64,000 nucleotides of DNA, taken from Chaetoceros tenuissimus. Lineage: Eukaryota; Bacillariophyta; Thalassiosirophyceae; Chaetocerotales; Chaetocerotaceae. The notes below the pieces were generated by a model, which ran no database searches, was not told where the DNA came from, and worked only from the letters and a program-made list of their open reading frames with translations. Positions 10,127-20,902 of this stretch are shown in pieces (the stretch's first letter is position 1; every line of letters begins with the position of its first letter). The DNA lies in assembly GCA_021927905.1 (NCBI GenBank), contig BLLK01000028.1, positions 62,001-126,000 on the forward strand, in the 5' to 3' direction. A program made the position numbers and the translations under genes.

Positions 10127-10759
10127 TTATTTGGACATCGTCTTTCCTTCGTCATATTTATCAACAAGTCTACCGTCTTGGTAATGACAGTAAAATCCGG
10201 TTGCTGCGTCTGGCTTCCCTTCAAATCCTACTTTCTTCTCCAAACCAGTTTCTGCATCAGCAGCTGAAGACTTGTCTACTTGAATCCAATCTCCTTGCTC
10301 TGGTGCCTGAACTTCTGCGTATGCCCAGTCTACCTTGTCTTTTTGTAAAAAATTCAAAGGATAGAGCCTCTTTGCATGCTCAGCAATAAGTCCGCGTTGA
10401 AGTGCAACCGCTGCCTCAGTGGTTGCATCGTCTTCTGATTTAACTTTTCCAACCTCAAACCATTCACTGACATCTTCTCCGTCGTTAGCTACGCGTGTCG
10501 CTACTCGAAACGGTGTTGACTTTTTCAATGATCCATATCTATCCCATTGGGCCTTTGGTTTAAGCACAGGAGCTACTTTCTTTGCTCCTTTTTTCTTCTT
10601 TCCTCCCATACCTTTCGCAGCTCCTCCGCCGAATCCTGCCATTGATAGTTCTGTTAGTGTCTCACCGACTCTGTTTGTGTTTGGAAAGGCACATGGAGCA
10701 AAAGCCTCTGCTGTGGCGGCGACTAGAATAATAGTGTATATTGATTGTGACACCTTCAT
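10127..10759 (-). CDS. plastid-targeted protein of unknown function
   Basis: A single-exon 210-aa protein. Residues 1-20 are a signal peptide ending AEA, followed by FAPCAF, a textbook diatom plastid cleavage site with Phe at +1. Next come a Gly-rich and Lys-rich segment (GFGGGAAKGMGGKKKKGAKK) and a conserved-looking core: AQWDRYGSLKKSTPFRVATR, EDVSEWFEVGKVKSED, LQRGLIAEHAKRLYPLNF. The C-terminus has GFYCHYQDGRLVDKYDEG. The core looks like a small soluble stromal or thylakoid-associated protein, but I cannot name a family. TACGTACGTAC lies 132 bp upstream of the ATG. Confidence in gene and targeting is high; the function is unknown. Confidence 0.8.
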   Translation of the reverse strand: MKVSQSIYTIILVAATAEAFAPCAFPNTNRVGETLTELSMAGFGGGAAKGMGGKKKKGAKKVAPVLKPKAQWDRYGSLKKSTPFRVATRVANDGEDVSEWFEVGKVKSEDDATTEAAVALQRGLIAEHAKRLYPLNFLQKDKVDWAYAEVQAPEQGDWIQVDKSSAADAETGLEKKVGFEGKPDAATGFYCHYQDGRLVDKYDEGKTMSK

Positions 10760-11164
10760 TTTATTTGATATTGATTACGTAAGGTACCTAGCAAATTATG
10801 AAAGAGAAAGATAGTGAATAAAAGAAGTAAGGTAACTTGATGCTGATTGATGAATCATCAAAGAAAATTCAGTGCACGTACTTACTCTACTACGTACGTA
10901 CTTTTGGTACTTTTTATTATCTATCAAATTCATCCTATCAACAGCTAGTTAAAATAGCTACGTAGAAAAGAATCTTTCTTTTCCTTTCTTCTTTTCTTTC
11001 TCTTTTTGCGGAGCTCTTGTTCGTACTTTTCATACTTGGATTGGATGTCATTGTAGTACAAAAGTTTTTGTTTGAAACCAATGCGCATGAATTTCATTTC
11101 TTTTATTTTTATAAATACTACTTCAAACAAAGTCCAGGAGAGAATTTAAAAGCATTGGATAACT
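10760..11164. other. intergenic region, with a possible small ORF
   Basis: Holds TACGTACGTAC (10891-10901). A minus-strand frame at 10945-11130 encodes about 60 residues ending in a basic coil (EKYEQELRKKRKKRRKEKK). It lacks an ATG at its 5' end, so it is either spurious or a stray exon. Confidence 0.35.
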
Positions 11165-13357
11165 TCATTTAACAGCTAAAGAAGCTCCAGCTCCATCTCC
11201 TCTGTTAATGAATGTTCCGTATTCTCCAGTCTTCATTCCACTGTAAGTAATATTTCCCTTTGGTAGACATGACACCGCATCGATATCAGCAACATTGAAC
11301 AATTGTCCATCCTCAATCTTCTTGATTTCGCATGAATCACTGTAGAATACATACATGTCTAGCTCAATCCGTTCATGTTCAGACCACTTACACAAGGTGC
11401 CTTTGTATTGCTTGGCAAGTTTGACAAATTGACACCATCCATTAAAGTACTTCTTCTTGTAGTCCTTTCCAGCGATATCCTTCACAAGATCACTTCTTCC
11501 CTGATTTTGTGTAAATTTAAAACCTTGAATCTTCTTGCCTGGGCCGGCCTTCCAAAATCCAATAGCACCTTCCACAATGGTCTTCGAGAACTTGATGCGT
11601 AGAGTTCCACCAGACGCAGGATCGAAAATAAGGTAGCACCCTTCGGCTTCCTTTCCACTTTCCAATGACATGGTAGACTGTTCCTCACTTTTAGTAGGAA
11701 CAGGTTGCCTCACAGGTGTAAATGATCTTTGCTTTTTCTGTGAAGAAGGGGTCTGAGGAACTGTGACTGTTTTCTGTGCAGATACCTGAGATGCCAAGTC
11801 TTGAATTTCTTCTCCAGACGCATCAAAAGACGGAGTCCAAGATTTTCCAAACTTTTTAGTAGAGGATGGCGTAGCATTTTCCTTTGGTGCGCTTGTCTTT
11901 TTTGCAGGTGTCGATGGAGGAGGAGGAGTTGGTGATTTGATTTCAGGAAGATTCGGCATCTCAATGTTTCCAGGTTGATCTTGAGCAAAATCAGCAATTT
12001 CTTGATAATTTCTTGCACGTGGTGTCTGCTGTTCCGATGTCTGGGTTTCTCCCTTCTCCTGTTCTTCGTCAGAACTCTCATCTACGATTTTTCTGGAAAG
12101 AGAGTCTCTTCTTTTTGCCTTTCTACGAATTCCTCTCATGTCCTGTCCATCAAATTCCTCTTCGAAGGACAAGTTTGTGTTATCCTCTTCGTAGTCATTC
12201 ATAGACTCTTCTGATGATGACAGCTGAATTTGCTGTTGCTTGGGTGGCTCTTGAGGGATTCGATTGGATCTTGACGAACGGGAAGACTTGGCATCATAAA
12301 TTCTAGTGCGAGATTGAGATCTACGAGAATGTGATCTATTTCTGCTCATTGACTGTGATCTTGGTCTTCTTCCTCTACCTCTTGGTGACTCTGTGGCTCT
12401 TTTTGGATTCATTTCCTCGAACGATGATGCAGTTTCACTGTCATACATTTCCCTGTTACCATTTGAAAGCAATTGACCAAAAGCTTTAGTATTGCTTTCA
12501 TGCTGATACATGACATTGAATGACTCATTAAAGTGTTCCTGGAAAACACCATCTTCGACACTACTTCGGAAACTGGTTTCTTGAGCATTAAATGGCATAT
12601 CTTCTGGGGTAGGTTTCTTGGATCTATTAGAAGGAGAACGAAGTGGCATATGATTCCTTGGGACGTTGCTTATATTCTCCTTAAAATCATCAAAGACCAC
12701 TTGAGGTGCATTGTACATACCTCCTCCCAACAGAATAGATCCTGATCCTGGTCCATAAAGAGAGTTTGAGTTAATTGTACTATCATCGCTTCTTTTCGAA
12801 GTGTTGTGTGCTGAAATGACACTAATGAATTCTGGAGGAACACCGTGAGCTTCGATTGCTTCATCCATCCCATTGAATTTCACTCTTACAGAATAACAGA
12901 ATTTTCTTGTGACTGGAGATTTGTCTTTTTGAGCACATCTGTTGCAACGAGAAGGAGGTATCTCAAAAGATCCCAAAATGGTTCCCTTCACTTTTCCACC
13001 ATCTTTGTTAAATTTAAAGACGGAACCAAAGTACTCGTTAGAAACTTCGATTGGACATCCAGGGGTGAGTCTTAGGTCTGTGTTGCTGAAAACTCCGAGT
13101 ATGTTTGCATCAGAAGTGTTTGACTTCATTTCTACCTCATAGAATGTTCCATATGTCTTTTGACTAGGAAGTGAGATGGAAATAAGAACGTTTTTTACGA
13201 TACCTACTCGAAAACCTTCATCGTCGAAACATAAAACTTTGCAACCTGGAGGAAAGTCAGCCTTGACTGCTTCTTCAATGGGTAACTTGACCTTTGTATG
13301 ATTGGAAGCAGCAGAAGCAGTTGATTGAAATGTTCGGCTGGGAGAAATCGCCAACAT
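11165..13357 (-). CDS. large protein with Arg/Ser-rich middle, unknown function
   Basis: From the first in-frame ATG (13357) this encodes 730 aa without introns. The N-terminal about 190 residues look folded (FPPGCKVLCFDDEGFRVGIV; GTFYEVEMKSN) and contain a paired-Cys element, SRCNRCAQKDKS, that might bind zinc. A low-complexity middle includes an RS-type block (SQSMSRNRSHSRRSQSRTR) and acidic and proline stretches. The last about 150 residues again look globular (GAIGFWKAGPGKKIQGFKF, KYFNGWCQFVKLAKQYKG, KTGEYGTFINRGDG). I recognise no named domain; a chromatin or RNA-associated nuclear role is only suggested by the RS and basic blocks. The frame runs a few codons upstream without an ATG. Confidence 0.65.
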   Translation of the reverse strand: MLAISPSRTFQSTASAASNHTKVKLPIEEAVKADFPPGCKVLCFDDEGFRVGIVKNVLISISLPSQKTYGTFYEVEMKSNTSDANILGVFSNTDLRLTPGCPIEVSNEYFGSVFKFNKDGGKVKGTILGSFEIPPSRCNRCAQKDKSPVTRKFCYSVRVKFNGMDEAIEAHGVPPEFISVISAHNTSKRSDDSTINSNSLYGPGSGSILLGGGMYNAPQVVFDDFKENISNVPRNHMPLRSPSNRSKKPTPEDMPFNAQETSFRSSVEDGVFQEHFNESFNVMYQHESNTKAFGQLLSNGNREMYDSETASSFEEMNPKRATESPRGRGRRPRSQSMSRNRSHSRRSQSRTRIYDAKSSRSSRSNRIPQEPPKQQQIQLSSSEESMNDYEEDNTNLSFEEEFDGQDMRGIRRKAKRRDSLSRKIVDESSDEEQEKGETQTSEQQTPRARNYQEIADFAQDQPGNIEMPNLPEIKSPTPPPPSTPAKKTSAPKENATPSSTKKFGKSWTPSFDASGEEIQDLASQVSAQKTVTVPQTPSSQKKQRSFTPVRQPVPTKSEEQSTMSLESGKEAEGCYLIFDPASGGTLRIKFSKTIVEGAIGFWKAGPGKKIQGFKFTQNQGRSDLVKDIAGKDYKKKYFNGWCQFVKLAKQYKGTLCKWSEHERIELDMYVFYSDSCEIKKIEDGQLFNVADIDAVSCLPKGNITYSGMKTGEYGTFINRGDGAGASLAVK

Positions 13358-14015
13358 CTTAACCAGATATATTGTTGAGTTTGTGTTTGATGGAAACACT
13401 AGAACTTTAATAGAAAAACGTTATGTTTAGTCTGTGTGGTTTGAGTTGGAGGTTGGAGAATAGAAGGTGAAGGGAGTGCAACAAAACAAAAAGGTCGTTG
13501 TAGTGAAGAAAAAGCGATCAATTTCAAAAACTATGTTATTTGTGTCTCTGGCAAAAATAGATGAATTTCTCGCCAAAATTGAAAGAATTAGGGTGTCATT
13601 GAACTTTAGTTTGGAATCGTGTTTCGGAGGAAAGGGGGTCCGGCAATTTCAATTTCAGCTATTAATTTGGAATAATGTAGACCATACCATTTCCAAGAAA
13701 GATGTACGTGTACAAGCTACAGGTATGAGACTTTTGTTGAATCAAAAGTATATTGAATATGATAGCACGAAACTGTATATGTATCCATTGCTTGATGATT
13801 AAGCTGATAATCGATGCCGAGCTGTATACAGGAGATTCACCGGAAAGTTAATGCAATACATGTCCAAATAAAGAAGCACTGAATGAGTAAAGTAACATTA
13901 CTGAGGCATTCAACATCCTTAGCCCTAAGCCCTTTTTGATGCGGTAGTTGTGACGTCTATTAAAATCTCGCCTACAAATTTGATACGTATTTAAAAATTT
14001 CAAAAGATCTATTAT
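13358..14015. other. intergenic region
   Basis: A frame at 13533-13802 could encode 89 residues from an ATG, but it has no recognisable domain and I do not call it a gene. Otherwise nothing was seen. Confidence 0.35.
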
Positions 14016-16310
14016 TTATGAGATTATGAATGGATCAAATGGGTTATTTCTTTCTTCAGATTCACGCCGTTGCTTAAGACCTCGACTTGCTGTGAATCTG
14101 TTCCACCAGATGACAACATTCATCCAAATTGTAACGATAATTCCTAGAAGAGATGGTAACATTAGTATCGTTGCTTTTCCATTGATCATAGCACTTGATA
14201 CCAACATGGACAGCATCGCAAAATAATATACTATTCCCACTGCTATACCTAATCCTACTCTTCGCTCGCGGATGAATACACGGTACCATTCATCACATAG
14301 AGCTAGTTGTAGCAAGTACTTCCTCATCAATTTGTCAATGATAATTTGACTTGTATCTTTACTATCATCACTCATTTCGTATGGAAAAACCCATACGTAT
14401 TCCTGTGGATTTGTTGCAGCGACCTTGGCAATGGCAACCATTTGCAATAATCGTAAAGGGATCCAGGTCACGGGAAATAACCATGGTTTGGGGACAAAAG
14501 GTCTACGTTCAGGATGCGCTGGTGATGCAATTAAATGAACCCACTGCTCTGGATTTTGCATCCATTTGAGAATTTGACGTGGTCGAAAAAATGTCAGCTT
14601 GTGAAAAAAATTGCCACGTTTAGACCACTGTGATCCAAAAACTTCTTGACGGCGATGCCACTCTGTTACTTGTAATCGAAGTGGGCCACCCCATCTAGCT
14701 GTTGCTTCTGCAAAAGCGTGTCCTGTTCCAACTATCGAACCTATCCATAGAAGTCCACAAGAAAATGCTACGCCACTAGGACAACTACCACCATTTGATG
14801 GTCCACAGCCTGTGCGGCATGATAATTTCTCTACTCCTACTAGGTATGTACCAATGAAATGGGAAAGTAACAAGTATATCATCCATTGTGACGCTACTCT
14901 AGCCAACGCACATAACGAAGCTGGTGTCTCATAGTAGTGAATATAAATTCTTTCCAGTCTCGTATATGTTTTCCGAAAATATCTTCCTGTGTACCAATCG
15001 CCAATCAAATTTCCCATGGAATTTAAAAATCGTTTTGATATAACTAATGGTGGGATCAACCTTAGGTTTGCTGAGAATGCTGATAGACATGAAGAAAAAG
15101 TCAATATTAGAGGAGGCAAAAGTCTGAGCAACGCCGATGGGTCAACCATCATCCTAATATCGGATGAATGCTCTTGAGAAAACTCTGTTTGTTCTGCAAA
15201 ATCAGGTGTTCTTTCTCGAAATAAATTTCTATGTCTCGCTGCATTTGGGTTTGATGGTGGTGTCACCAAGTCGTTCTCTATTTCATAGTGTAAAAGTGAC
15301 TGTGGTCTGTAATGTATAAGACGCGAGCTGTCCATAATCCTTGCTTCCTTCTTTTTTTCGAATGGTAATTGTTTTAATGTTTCATTTGAGGATATTTGGT
15401 CATAAGATGGAATGAATGTAGATCCGAAATCAAATGTTAATCTCCCTTTTCCAATCCTCCTTCCCAGTTTGTAGTTCAAATTTGAAGGTATCTTTGTCGA
15501 AAGAGGATTTCCATATAGACTGTATGGTTTATCTGCATGATTTCCTTTTCGCATAGAAGCACGAATCGAGTCTGGAGTATCCATCCGATTTGAATAGATT
15601 TTAGGCACTGCACGGTGCAATTTCTTCGAATAAGTTTTTGATAGATTTGTCAAATCCTTTTTAACTTCTTTGGTTGTGTTGTCGTCTTTCAAATTTTGAG
15701 TTTCGTTCTTTTCTATGGTTATTGAACTAGTATTTTCTGCTTCGATGTTCGCTGACTCTCGCAAAGCCTGTTGATTCATTCTACTATCTATAGATGCATC
15801 GTTAGAAGGAGGACCGTATTCAAAGTATCCATGTTTGCCTCTGTGTACAGTGCGAGGTTTTTTATTCCAAAGCTTTACTACTCGCCTCTCACTTTCTGAG
15901 CGAAATATACCATTTTTTCGTGATGGATCTTTCAGGTCTATGGATTGACTTTGACCAGGAACTGTTTCGACTTTTTCATTTTGATTGGATAAGTTGGGTT
16001 TCGTTGATATTTTGAAGCTGTCTTGACTGGTAGATGATAGTAATGATGAAAAGATACTTTGCTTTGGTCTATTCTTGAATGATCTTTCTTGTAATTCAAT
16101 ATCAATCTGTTCATCTATCGCATGGTTTCTCAAAGGCATGTCTTGTCTAGATTTATTATATGTAACATCAGATGAAGATGATGCATCAAAAGGTTTACTT
16201 CCACAAACATGTAATATACAATTGATTTCCAGAATCAATATCAGCAGCAGGATTTTCTTCAATGTCATCATTTGATAGCCCATACAGAAATATTTACAAG
16301 TTTGTTTCAT
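14016..16310 (-). CDS. multi-span membrane protein of unknown function
   Basis: A single-exon 764-aa protein. It opens with a hydrophobic signal or anchor (LKKILLLILILEINCILHVC) followed by about 370 polar residues rich in Ser, Asn and Lys. The C-terminal half has several hydrophobic spans (for example LLRLLPPLILTFSSCLSAF, WMIYLLLSHFIGTYLV, FSCGLLWIGSIVGTGHAF, VGIVYYFAMLSMLVSS, MLPSLLGIIVTIWMNVVIWW). A Cys-rich loop, CRTGCGPSNGGSCPSGV, lies between two of them, probably disulphide-bonded in the lumen. A conserved-looking soluble stretch includes FVPKPWLFPVTWIPLRLLQM. No family is recognised; a secretory-pathway or plasma-membrane location is inferred from the leader. Confidence 0.7.
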   Translation of the reverse strand: MKQTCKYFCMGYQMMTLKKILLLILILEINCILHVCGSKPFDASSSSDVTYNKSRQDMPLRNHAIDEQIDIELQERSFKNRPKQSIFSSLLSSTSQDSFKISTKPNLSNQNEKVETVPGQSQSIDLKDPSRKNGIFRSESERRVVKLWNKKPRTVHRGKHGYFEYGPPSNDASIDSRMNQQALRESANIEAENTSSITIEKNETQNLKDDNTTKEVKKDLTNLSKTYSKKLHRAVPKIYSNRMDTPDSIRASMRKGNHADKPYSLYGNPLSTKIPSNLNYKLGRRIGKGRLTFDFGSTFIPSYDQISSNETLKQLPFEKKKEARIMDSSRLIHYRPQSLLHYEIENDLVTPPSNPNAARHRNLFRERTPDFAEQTEFSQEHSSDIRMMVDPSALLRLLPPLILTFSSCLSAFSANLRLIPPLVISKRFLNSMGNLIGDWYTGRYFRKTYTRLERIYIHYYETPASLCALARVASQWMIYLLLSHFIGTYLVGVEKLSCRTGCGPSNGGSCPSGVAFSCGLLWIGSIVGTGHAFAEATARWGGPLRLQVTEWHRRQEVFGSQWSKRGNFFHKLTFFRPRQILKWMQNPEQWVHLIASPAHPERRPFVPKPWLFPVTWIPLRLLQMVAIAKVAATNPQEYVWVFPYEMSDDSKDTSQIIIDKLMRKYLLQLALCDEWYRVFIRERRVGLGIAVGIVYYFAMLSMLVSSAMINGKATILMLPSLLGIIVTIWMNVVIWWNRFTASRGLKQRRESEERNNPFDPFIIS

Positions 16311-17539
16311 GGCATCTTTTGAGAAATATGACGTCCAAATTCACTATCTACTCAGTGACTGTACCATATGATTAATTTTCATATGAGATTGATATATATA
16401 AGTGAGAAGCTGCTGAACGAAGATAAGACTGCACGTTATTCTTTTGACTGAATGTGTTCTTGATATATGTGCGAGGTGGTGTTAGTATTCCAATTTCATA
16501 TTGTTTGTTGTGAGGATCCAACAAAAAAAGCACATCCAACATCATCAGACATCAGCACATCAGCACACTAAAATTTCAAAACTTTGAAGCTATCCAGCGA
16601 GCCAATTACTTCAAGGACATTGTACGTATTCATTACGTACGTACTTCCAAGGTACTTCCCAATAAGTAAATGACTCGATGATTCCGACCGTTGAGTTGAA
16701 CGAACTTTGTCGCTAAAAATTAAAGCGCATGCCGCATGCCTAACGGAACATTGAAGATTCGATTCAGACTTTAACGACCACGTCAGTTTTATATAAAGAT
16801 TCTTATTGAATCTTGCTGTCATCCAGTATTTTTAGCTTGTAGTATATCTAAATTAGTTTCAAATGTGTCTGAGTTGCTCTGCGATGGAAAAGTCTTCCGA
16901 AAAAATTCAAGAAGAAAATCCTGTGATCCTGTGCTACTACACGATCCCGACGAAACAACATGAGTTACACATAATAGTGCTAGTAATAGAAGAAGAGAGG
17001 TGAGTTATCGCCTAGCTAGAGACCGTATTCCACAACCCCTATCACATAGTACCGCACTTGAAGTGAGTAAAAGAAAGTGCTTTTCAAGCTTATATATTGG
17101 TATGTGTTGTGTAGACAGAAATACGTGATGGCTTGCAGAACATTCACGAAGATTCTTTCTTTCACTTGTGGTGATAACTATTTTGAGCTAATCAGGACAC
17201 ACTGACATAGAAATCGAAGTCGCTGAATCAGTTTTACATTACCAGTTATTTCATTTGTCTATACTCACTCCTTTTTCTTTATATTATTTGATTACTACAG
17301 TAACTAATATACTTTTCACACATTAGAGGGAGCAGTTCTTCTTATCTGTACCACATACATAAAGTTGAAGACTCGTCATTGCATATCTTGAACAACCTAT
17401 ACGTATGCCATCAGTCCCCACAACGACTTTTCAACAAAACATAAATTGAATTAAGAAGGAAACTTTCATTAATTCCTTTGAACCAGTAGGATCACAATAA
17501 CATATCTTTGGTTCCAGAAGAGGCCCTATCAAGATAACC
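16311..17539. other. long intergenic region, no gene recognised
   Basis: Promoter space between divergent genes. TACGTACGTAC lies at 16634-16644. A short minus-strand frame (16568-16822) has no domain and overlaps this motif, so it is not called. Confidence 0.45.
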
Positions 17540-19431
17540 ATGAGCTCAGTTCCGCAGGACGAAAGTGCTCCATCAGCGATTGCAACTGATAAGAATTCAG
17601 ATGAAGTAAGTGCATATTCTGATGCTGAGTCTTTGCATGAGAAGCACAAATCTCATTCAGAGTGGGTAAATGAAGAAGATGAATATCAAGAATACGAAGA
17701 TGAGGAAGATGATGATGGGGAGAGGCCTATCAAGCTCTTTGTCGGCCAAGTTCCGAAGTCTATGGAGGAAGCAGACTTATTTCCAATTTTTGCAAAGTAT
17801 GGACCTATGGAAGATGTAGCTGTGATTCGTGATAAACATACTGGCCAACATCGTGGGTGTGCTTTTATAACATATCTTAACAAAGAGAGTGCAGATCTAT
17901 GTGTGCAGGAGTTGCATGGATCCTTTCCTTTTGAAGGAGGAAAAAGACCGGTACAAGTTCGGGTTGCCGGTAAAAAGGACGGTGAGTTAAATAATTGATA
18001 TCATGCATGACTGTTTCTTTATCCAAGGGGTGCATCGCTAACAATTCATACCTTTTTTGGTTCAAAGGCGAAAATAAAGTATTTGTTGGTATGCTTCCTC
18101 GTGATGTCACAGAAGAAATGGTTTTGGAAGTTTTCTCTCGTTATGGACAGATAACTGGGGTTTTTGTACTAAAGTCAAGTGATGGATTCCGCAAAGGATG
18201 TGCATTTGTAAAATTTATGGATAAAAATGACGCAATCCGTGCAATAAATGAATTGAACAATCAAATTGTATTTCCAGGGTCTGAACGTTCACTAATTGTC
18301 AAGTTTGCAGATTCTAAACCTGAAAGAAAGAATCATCCTCGCTCAAGACCTCCACAACATCCTGTACCATTGGGACGCGGGCATATTTATGGTTCTGGAG
18401 AATTTACGATGAATGCAATCAGCCCTGCAGCATTTCACCGGCAGACATCTTTAAATGGTACTATATACACACCTACCGCAGATAGTACTCCTACAGACTC
18501 GCCACAGATGAATGGACTTCAAGGACCACCAATGTACCCAGGACATCTTAATATGCCTCCAGCAACTCCGCCACATTTATATAATGGGCATGTGCCACCT
18601 CATGGGCCTCCACCAACAGACCATCACAATACTGAATATATGTATCATCATCACCCTCCACCACAGAGCATGCCACAATATAGTATGGAACACCCTTATC
18701 CAATACCACCACAAATGACTCCACCAAGACATGCATATGATCACCGCCCTCAAGCTTCAAACATGCGTCCTCGAGAAGGTCCAGCTGGAGCAAACCTTTT
18801 TATTTACCATTTACCTCACGACCTTACTGATGCTGACCTTGCCACTGCATTTAACCCATTTGGAAATGTAATCAGTGCAAAGGTTTATGTTGATAAATAC
18901 ACCGGAGAATCAAAAGGTTTCGGATTTGTATCTTATGATTCCGTCATTGCTGCAGAGCAAGCAATTGAACTTATGAATGGATTTCAAATAGGCAACAAAA
19001 GGCTAAAGGTTCAACATAAAAGAGTGCATCATAGGCAGCCCCAGGCAAGTGCTATGATGCCGACTGGTGGATTAGTTGGGCAAGGACCACCAATTATCGG
19101 AGGAATTCCGAACAGCATTCCTCCGCCTTCACCACCAAGTTATCATTACGGTATGCCTCCAGCAATGGGAGCTCAGGGTATGACCCATGAAATGGTCCAA
19201 AACTATGTTAACGGTGGACCAGAAACAAATGCAGCTCGCAATATCAACAGTGATAATGTACCGTCAATTCCAGAGCAGCTAAATTCAGGTGAAGTCCCTG
19301 TGCCTTCTATTGAGATTTCATCAACGAAAGATTCTGTCGACAGCGTCGCAGTAGCAAGATCAATGAGCAATATTGAGGCAATTGCAAAAAGTTTCAGTGG
19401 GTTGAATACAGATGATAGAGATGGGAACTAA
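17540..19431 (+). CDS. CELF/Bruno-type RNA-binding protein with three RRMs
   Basis: Exons 17540-17981 and 18068-19431 give 601 aa. The 86-bp intron (GTGAGT...TTCAAAG) is phase 1 and joins KKDG to ENKVFVG. RRM1 is at about residues 64-147 (RNP2 LFVGQV, RNP1 RGCAFITY), RRM2 follows closely at about 149-230 ([14 protein letters not shown]), and RRM3 is near residues 385-465 ([14 protein letters not shown]), after a long linker rich in Pro, His, Gln and Met. Two adjacent N-terminal RRMs, a long linker and a C-terminal RRM is the CELF/CUGBP plan; these proteins bind GU-rich RNA to control splicing, stability and translation. The acidic N-terminus ([15 protein letters not shown]) is an addition. 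Targets are unknown. Confidence 0.88.
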
Positions 19432-19690
19432 ATTACTTTGTAGAATCCAAGGACACAGACTACGTGTTCTTTATTCTTATGGAGTGAGGATTTTAATACT
19501 ATCAGTGATGCTGCATCCATTTTGATTCCATCATTTTATAATATTCTTTTCCTACCTGAGTCTCTTTGAATCAAGACGCAATAAATGCTTTTTGAGAGAG
19601 AGAGAACAAAAAGCTCCTGGATTAAACTGTAAAACTAACTTTTTAAAAATATGATTTTTAAAGAAAAAAGACTTTTTTCAATGAGCCTTT

Positions 19691-20561
19691 TTAAAACAGC
19701 ATTGCGTCTTTTTTTAATCTGTTTTTCTTCCATGTTGGCAATGAAAGAAATGATTCCTTCGTCATCTTAAATACTTGATCAAATTCTTCATCTGTGAGAG
19801 CCAATTCTTTTTTTGTTGGGTCTATGCCAATTGATGATGTATCTGATAATGTTTTCAGTCTCTCATAGGGAATGAAACCGCTTGAATCCAATGATACCAT
19901 CTCTTTCATCTCCTTTTCCATTGGATCCTGCTGTGTATCTTCTTTTTCTATTTTGGGTGTTTGTGCTTCTTCTATATTGACCGTCCCAATTTTTGTTGTC
20001 AAATGATTCAACGTACAAGTAGCTACGCTTTGATTCGACAGTGCCTCATCTTTCGATAGACCAATGTCCTCCTCTTTCATATTAGGCCAAACTTCTATTT
20101 CCAAATCGCAACCCTCGAAAACATTTAATACACCATTTTTATGCATAGATGCCCTTCCTTTGGACATTACACCAACCTTGTCTCCACTATAAACGAATGA
20201 AGCAAATCTGCCACTTGTCAATTTTGTTCCACCAAATATTGGTTGATCATCTGGAAAGTTCTGTGAAGCTGCACATATTCCTCCATTTCCTTTTGACAAC
20301 AAAGTAATATCTGTCTTGGAACCTTCTACATATGTTGCAAGAATATAAGTTATCTCATTATTTGAATCATCACGTACTTGGCTCCAAGCTAAGACAGGTT
20401 AAGGAAAAATGTAAGAGTCAGTTTTACGGCATAATACAAATAGAAAGGAACAAAGATATATCTAGTCATGTCAACTTACTCTCTGCAATAATTGGAAGCA
20501 CGTTGACGCCAGACTTTTTCTTTACTCCTCCTGATCTCGGATCTGTCAATAGAGTCGGCAT
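19691..20561 (-). CDS. ADF-H (coactosin/drebrin-like) plus villin headpiece actin-binding protein
   Basis: Exons 20561-20480 and 20388-19691 give 259 aa. The intron (GTAAGT...CTTAG, 88 bp) is phase 1 and builds IIAETWSQVRDDSNNEITY. Residues about 25-125 fit an ADF-H domain of the coactosin/drebrin/Abp1 type: TWSQVRDDSN, ILATYVEG, LSKGNGGI, FPDDQPIFGGTKL, SFVYSGDKVGVMSKGRASMHKN. A charged linker of about 90 residues follows. The last about 35 residues are a villin headpiece: LTDEEFDQVFKM, LPTWKKNRLKKDAMLF, with the typical LPxWKxxxLKK core and terminal F. Both modules bind F-actin, so this is probably a cytoplasmic actin-filament regulator. It shares a 341-bp promoter region with the divergent flavoprotein gene. 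Confidence 0.85.
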
Positions 20562-20902
20562 TCTATCAAGTTAAAGAGACGACGATTCGAAAACATGTAA
20601 TTTACAGGAAATAAACAGATGAAATGCTGCTCTTTTTCTTTTGTTTTGGCCGTTTGGCCAAAACACGAGAGCACATAGCAGTGATGAAAAGATGTTTTTT
20701 GCGATTATTACCAATGACGCCAACAAAATTAGTCCCATTATTCCTCTATTCCTTCCCTTGCCCTTTCTTTCTTATTCTGACAGCTGACAGAACCACAAAA
20801 ATTTCAATTTCACATTTTTTATTACATGTTTTTTCTGTGAGAGTGAAAGGACTCAACTTGATCTAGTACAAAAGAAAGAAGTCGAATATACCACACAAAA
20901 TC
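20562..20902. promoter_or_regulatory. bidirectional promoter region
   Basis: 341 bp separate the start codons of the divergent ADF-H/VHP gene (minus) and the COG2509 flavoprotein gene (plus), so both promoters must lie here. No defined element was recognised. Confidence 0.5.

Noticed and set aside
10945-11130. Basic coiled-coil ORF of about 60 codons on the minus strand
   Set aside because: No ATG at its 5' end and no family; could be a stray exon but support is insufficient.
13533-13802. Possible 89-residue plus-strand ORF
   Set aside because: No domain, no signal and no conservation to support it; left as intergenic.
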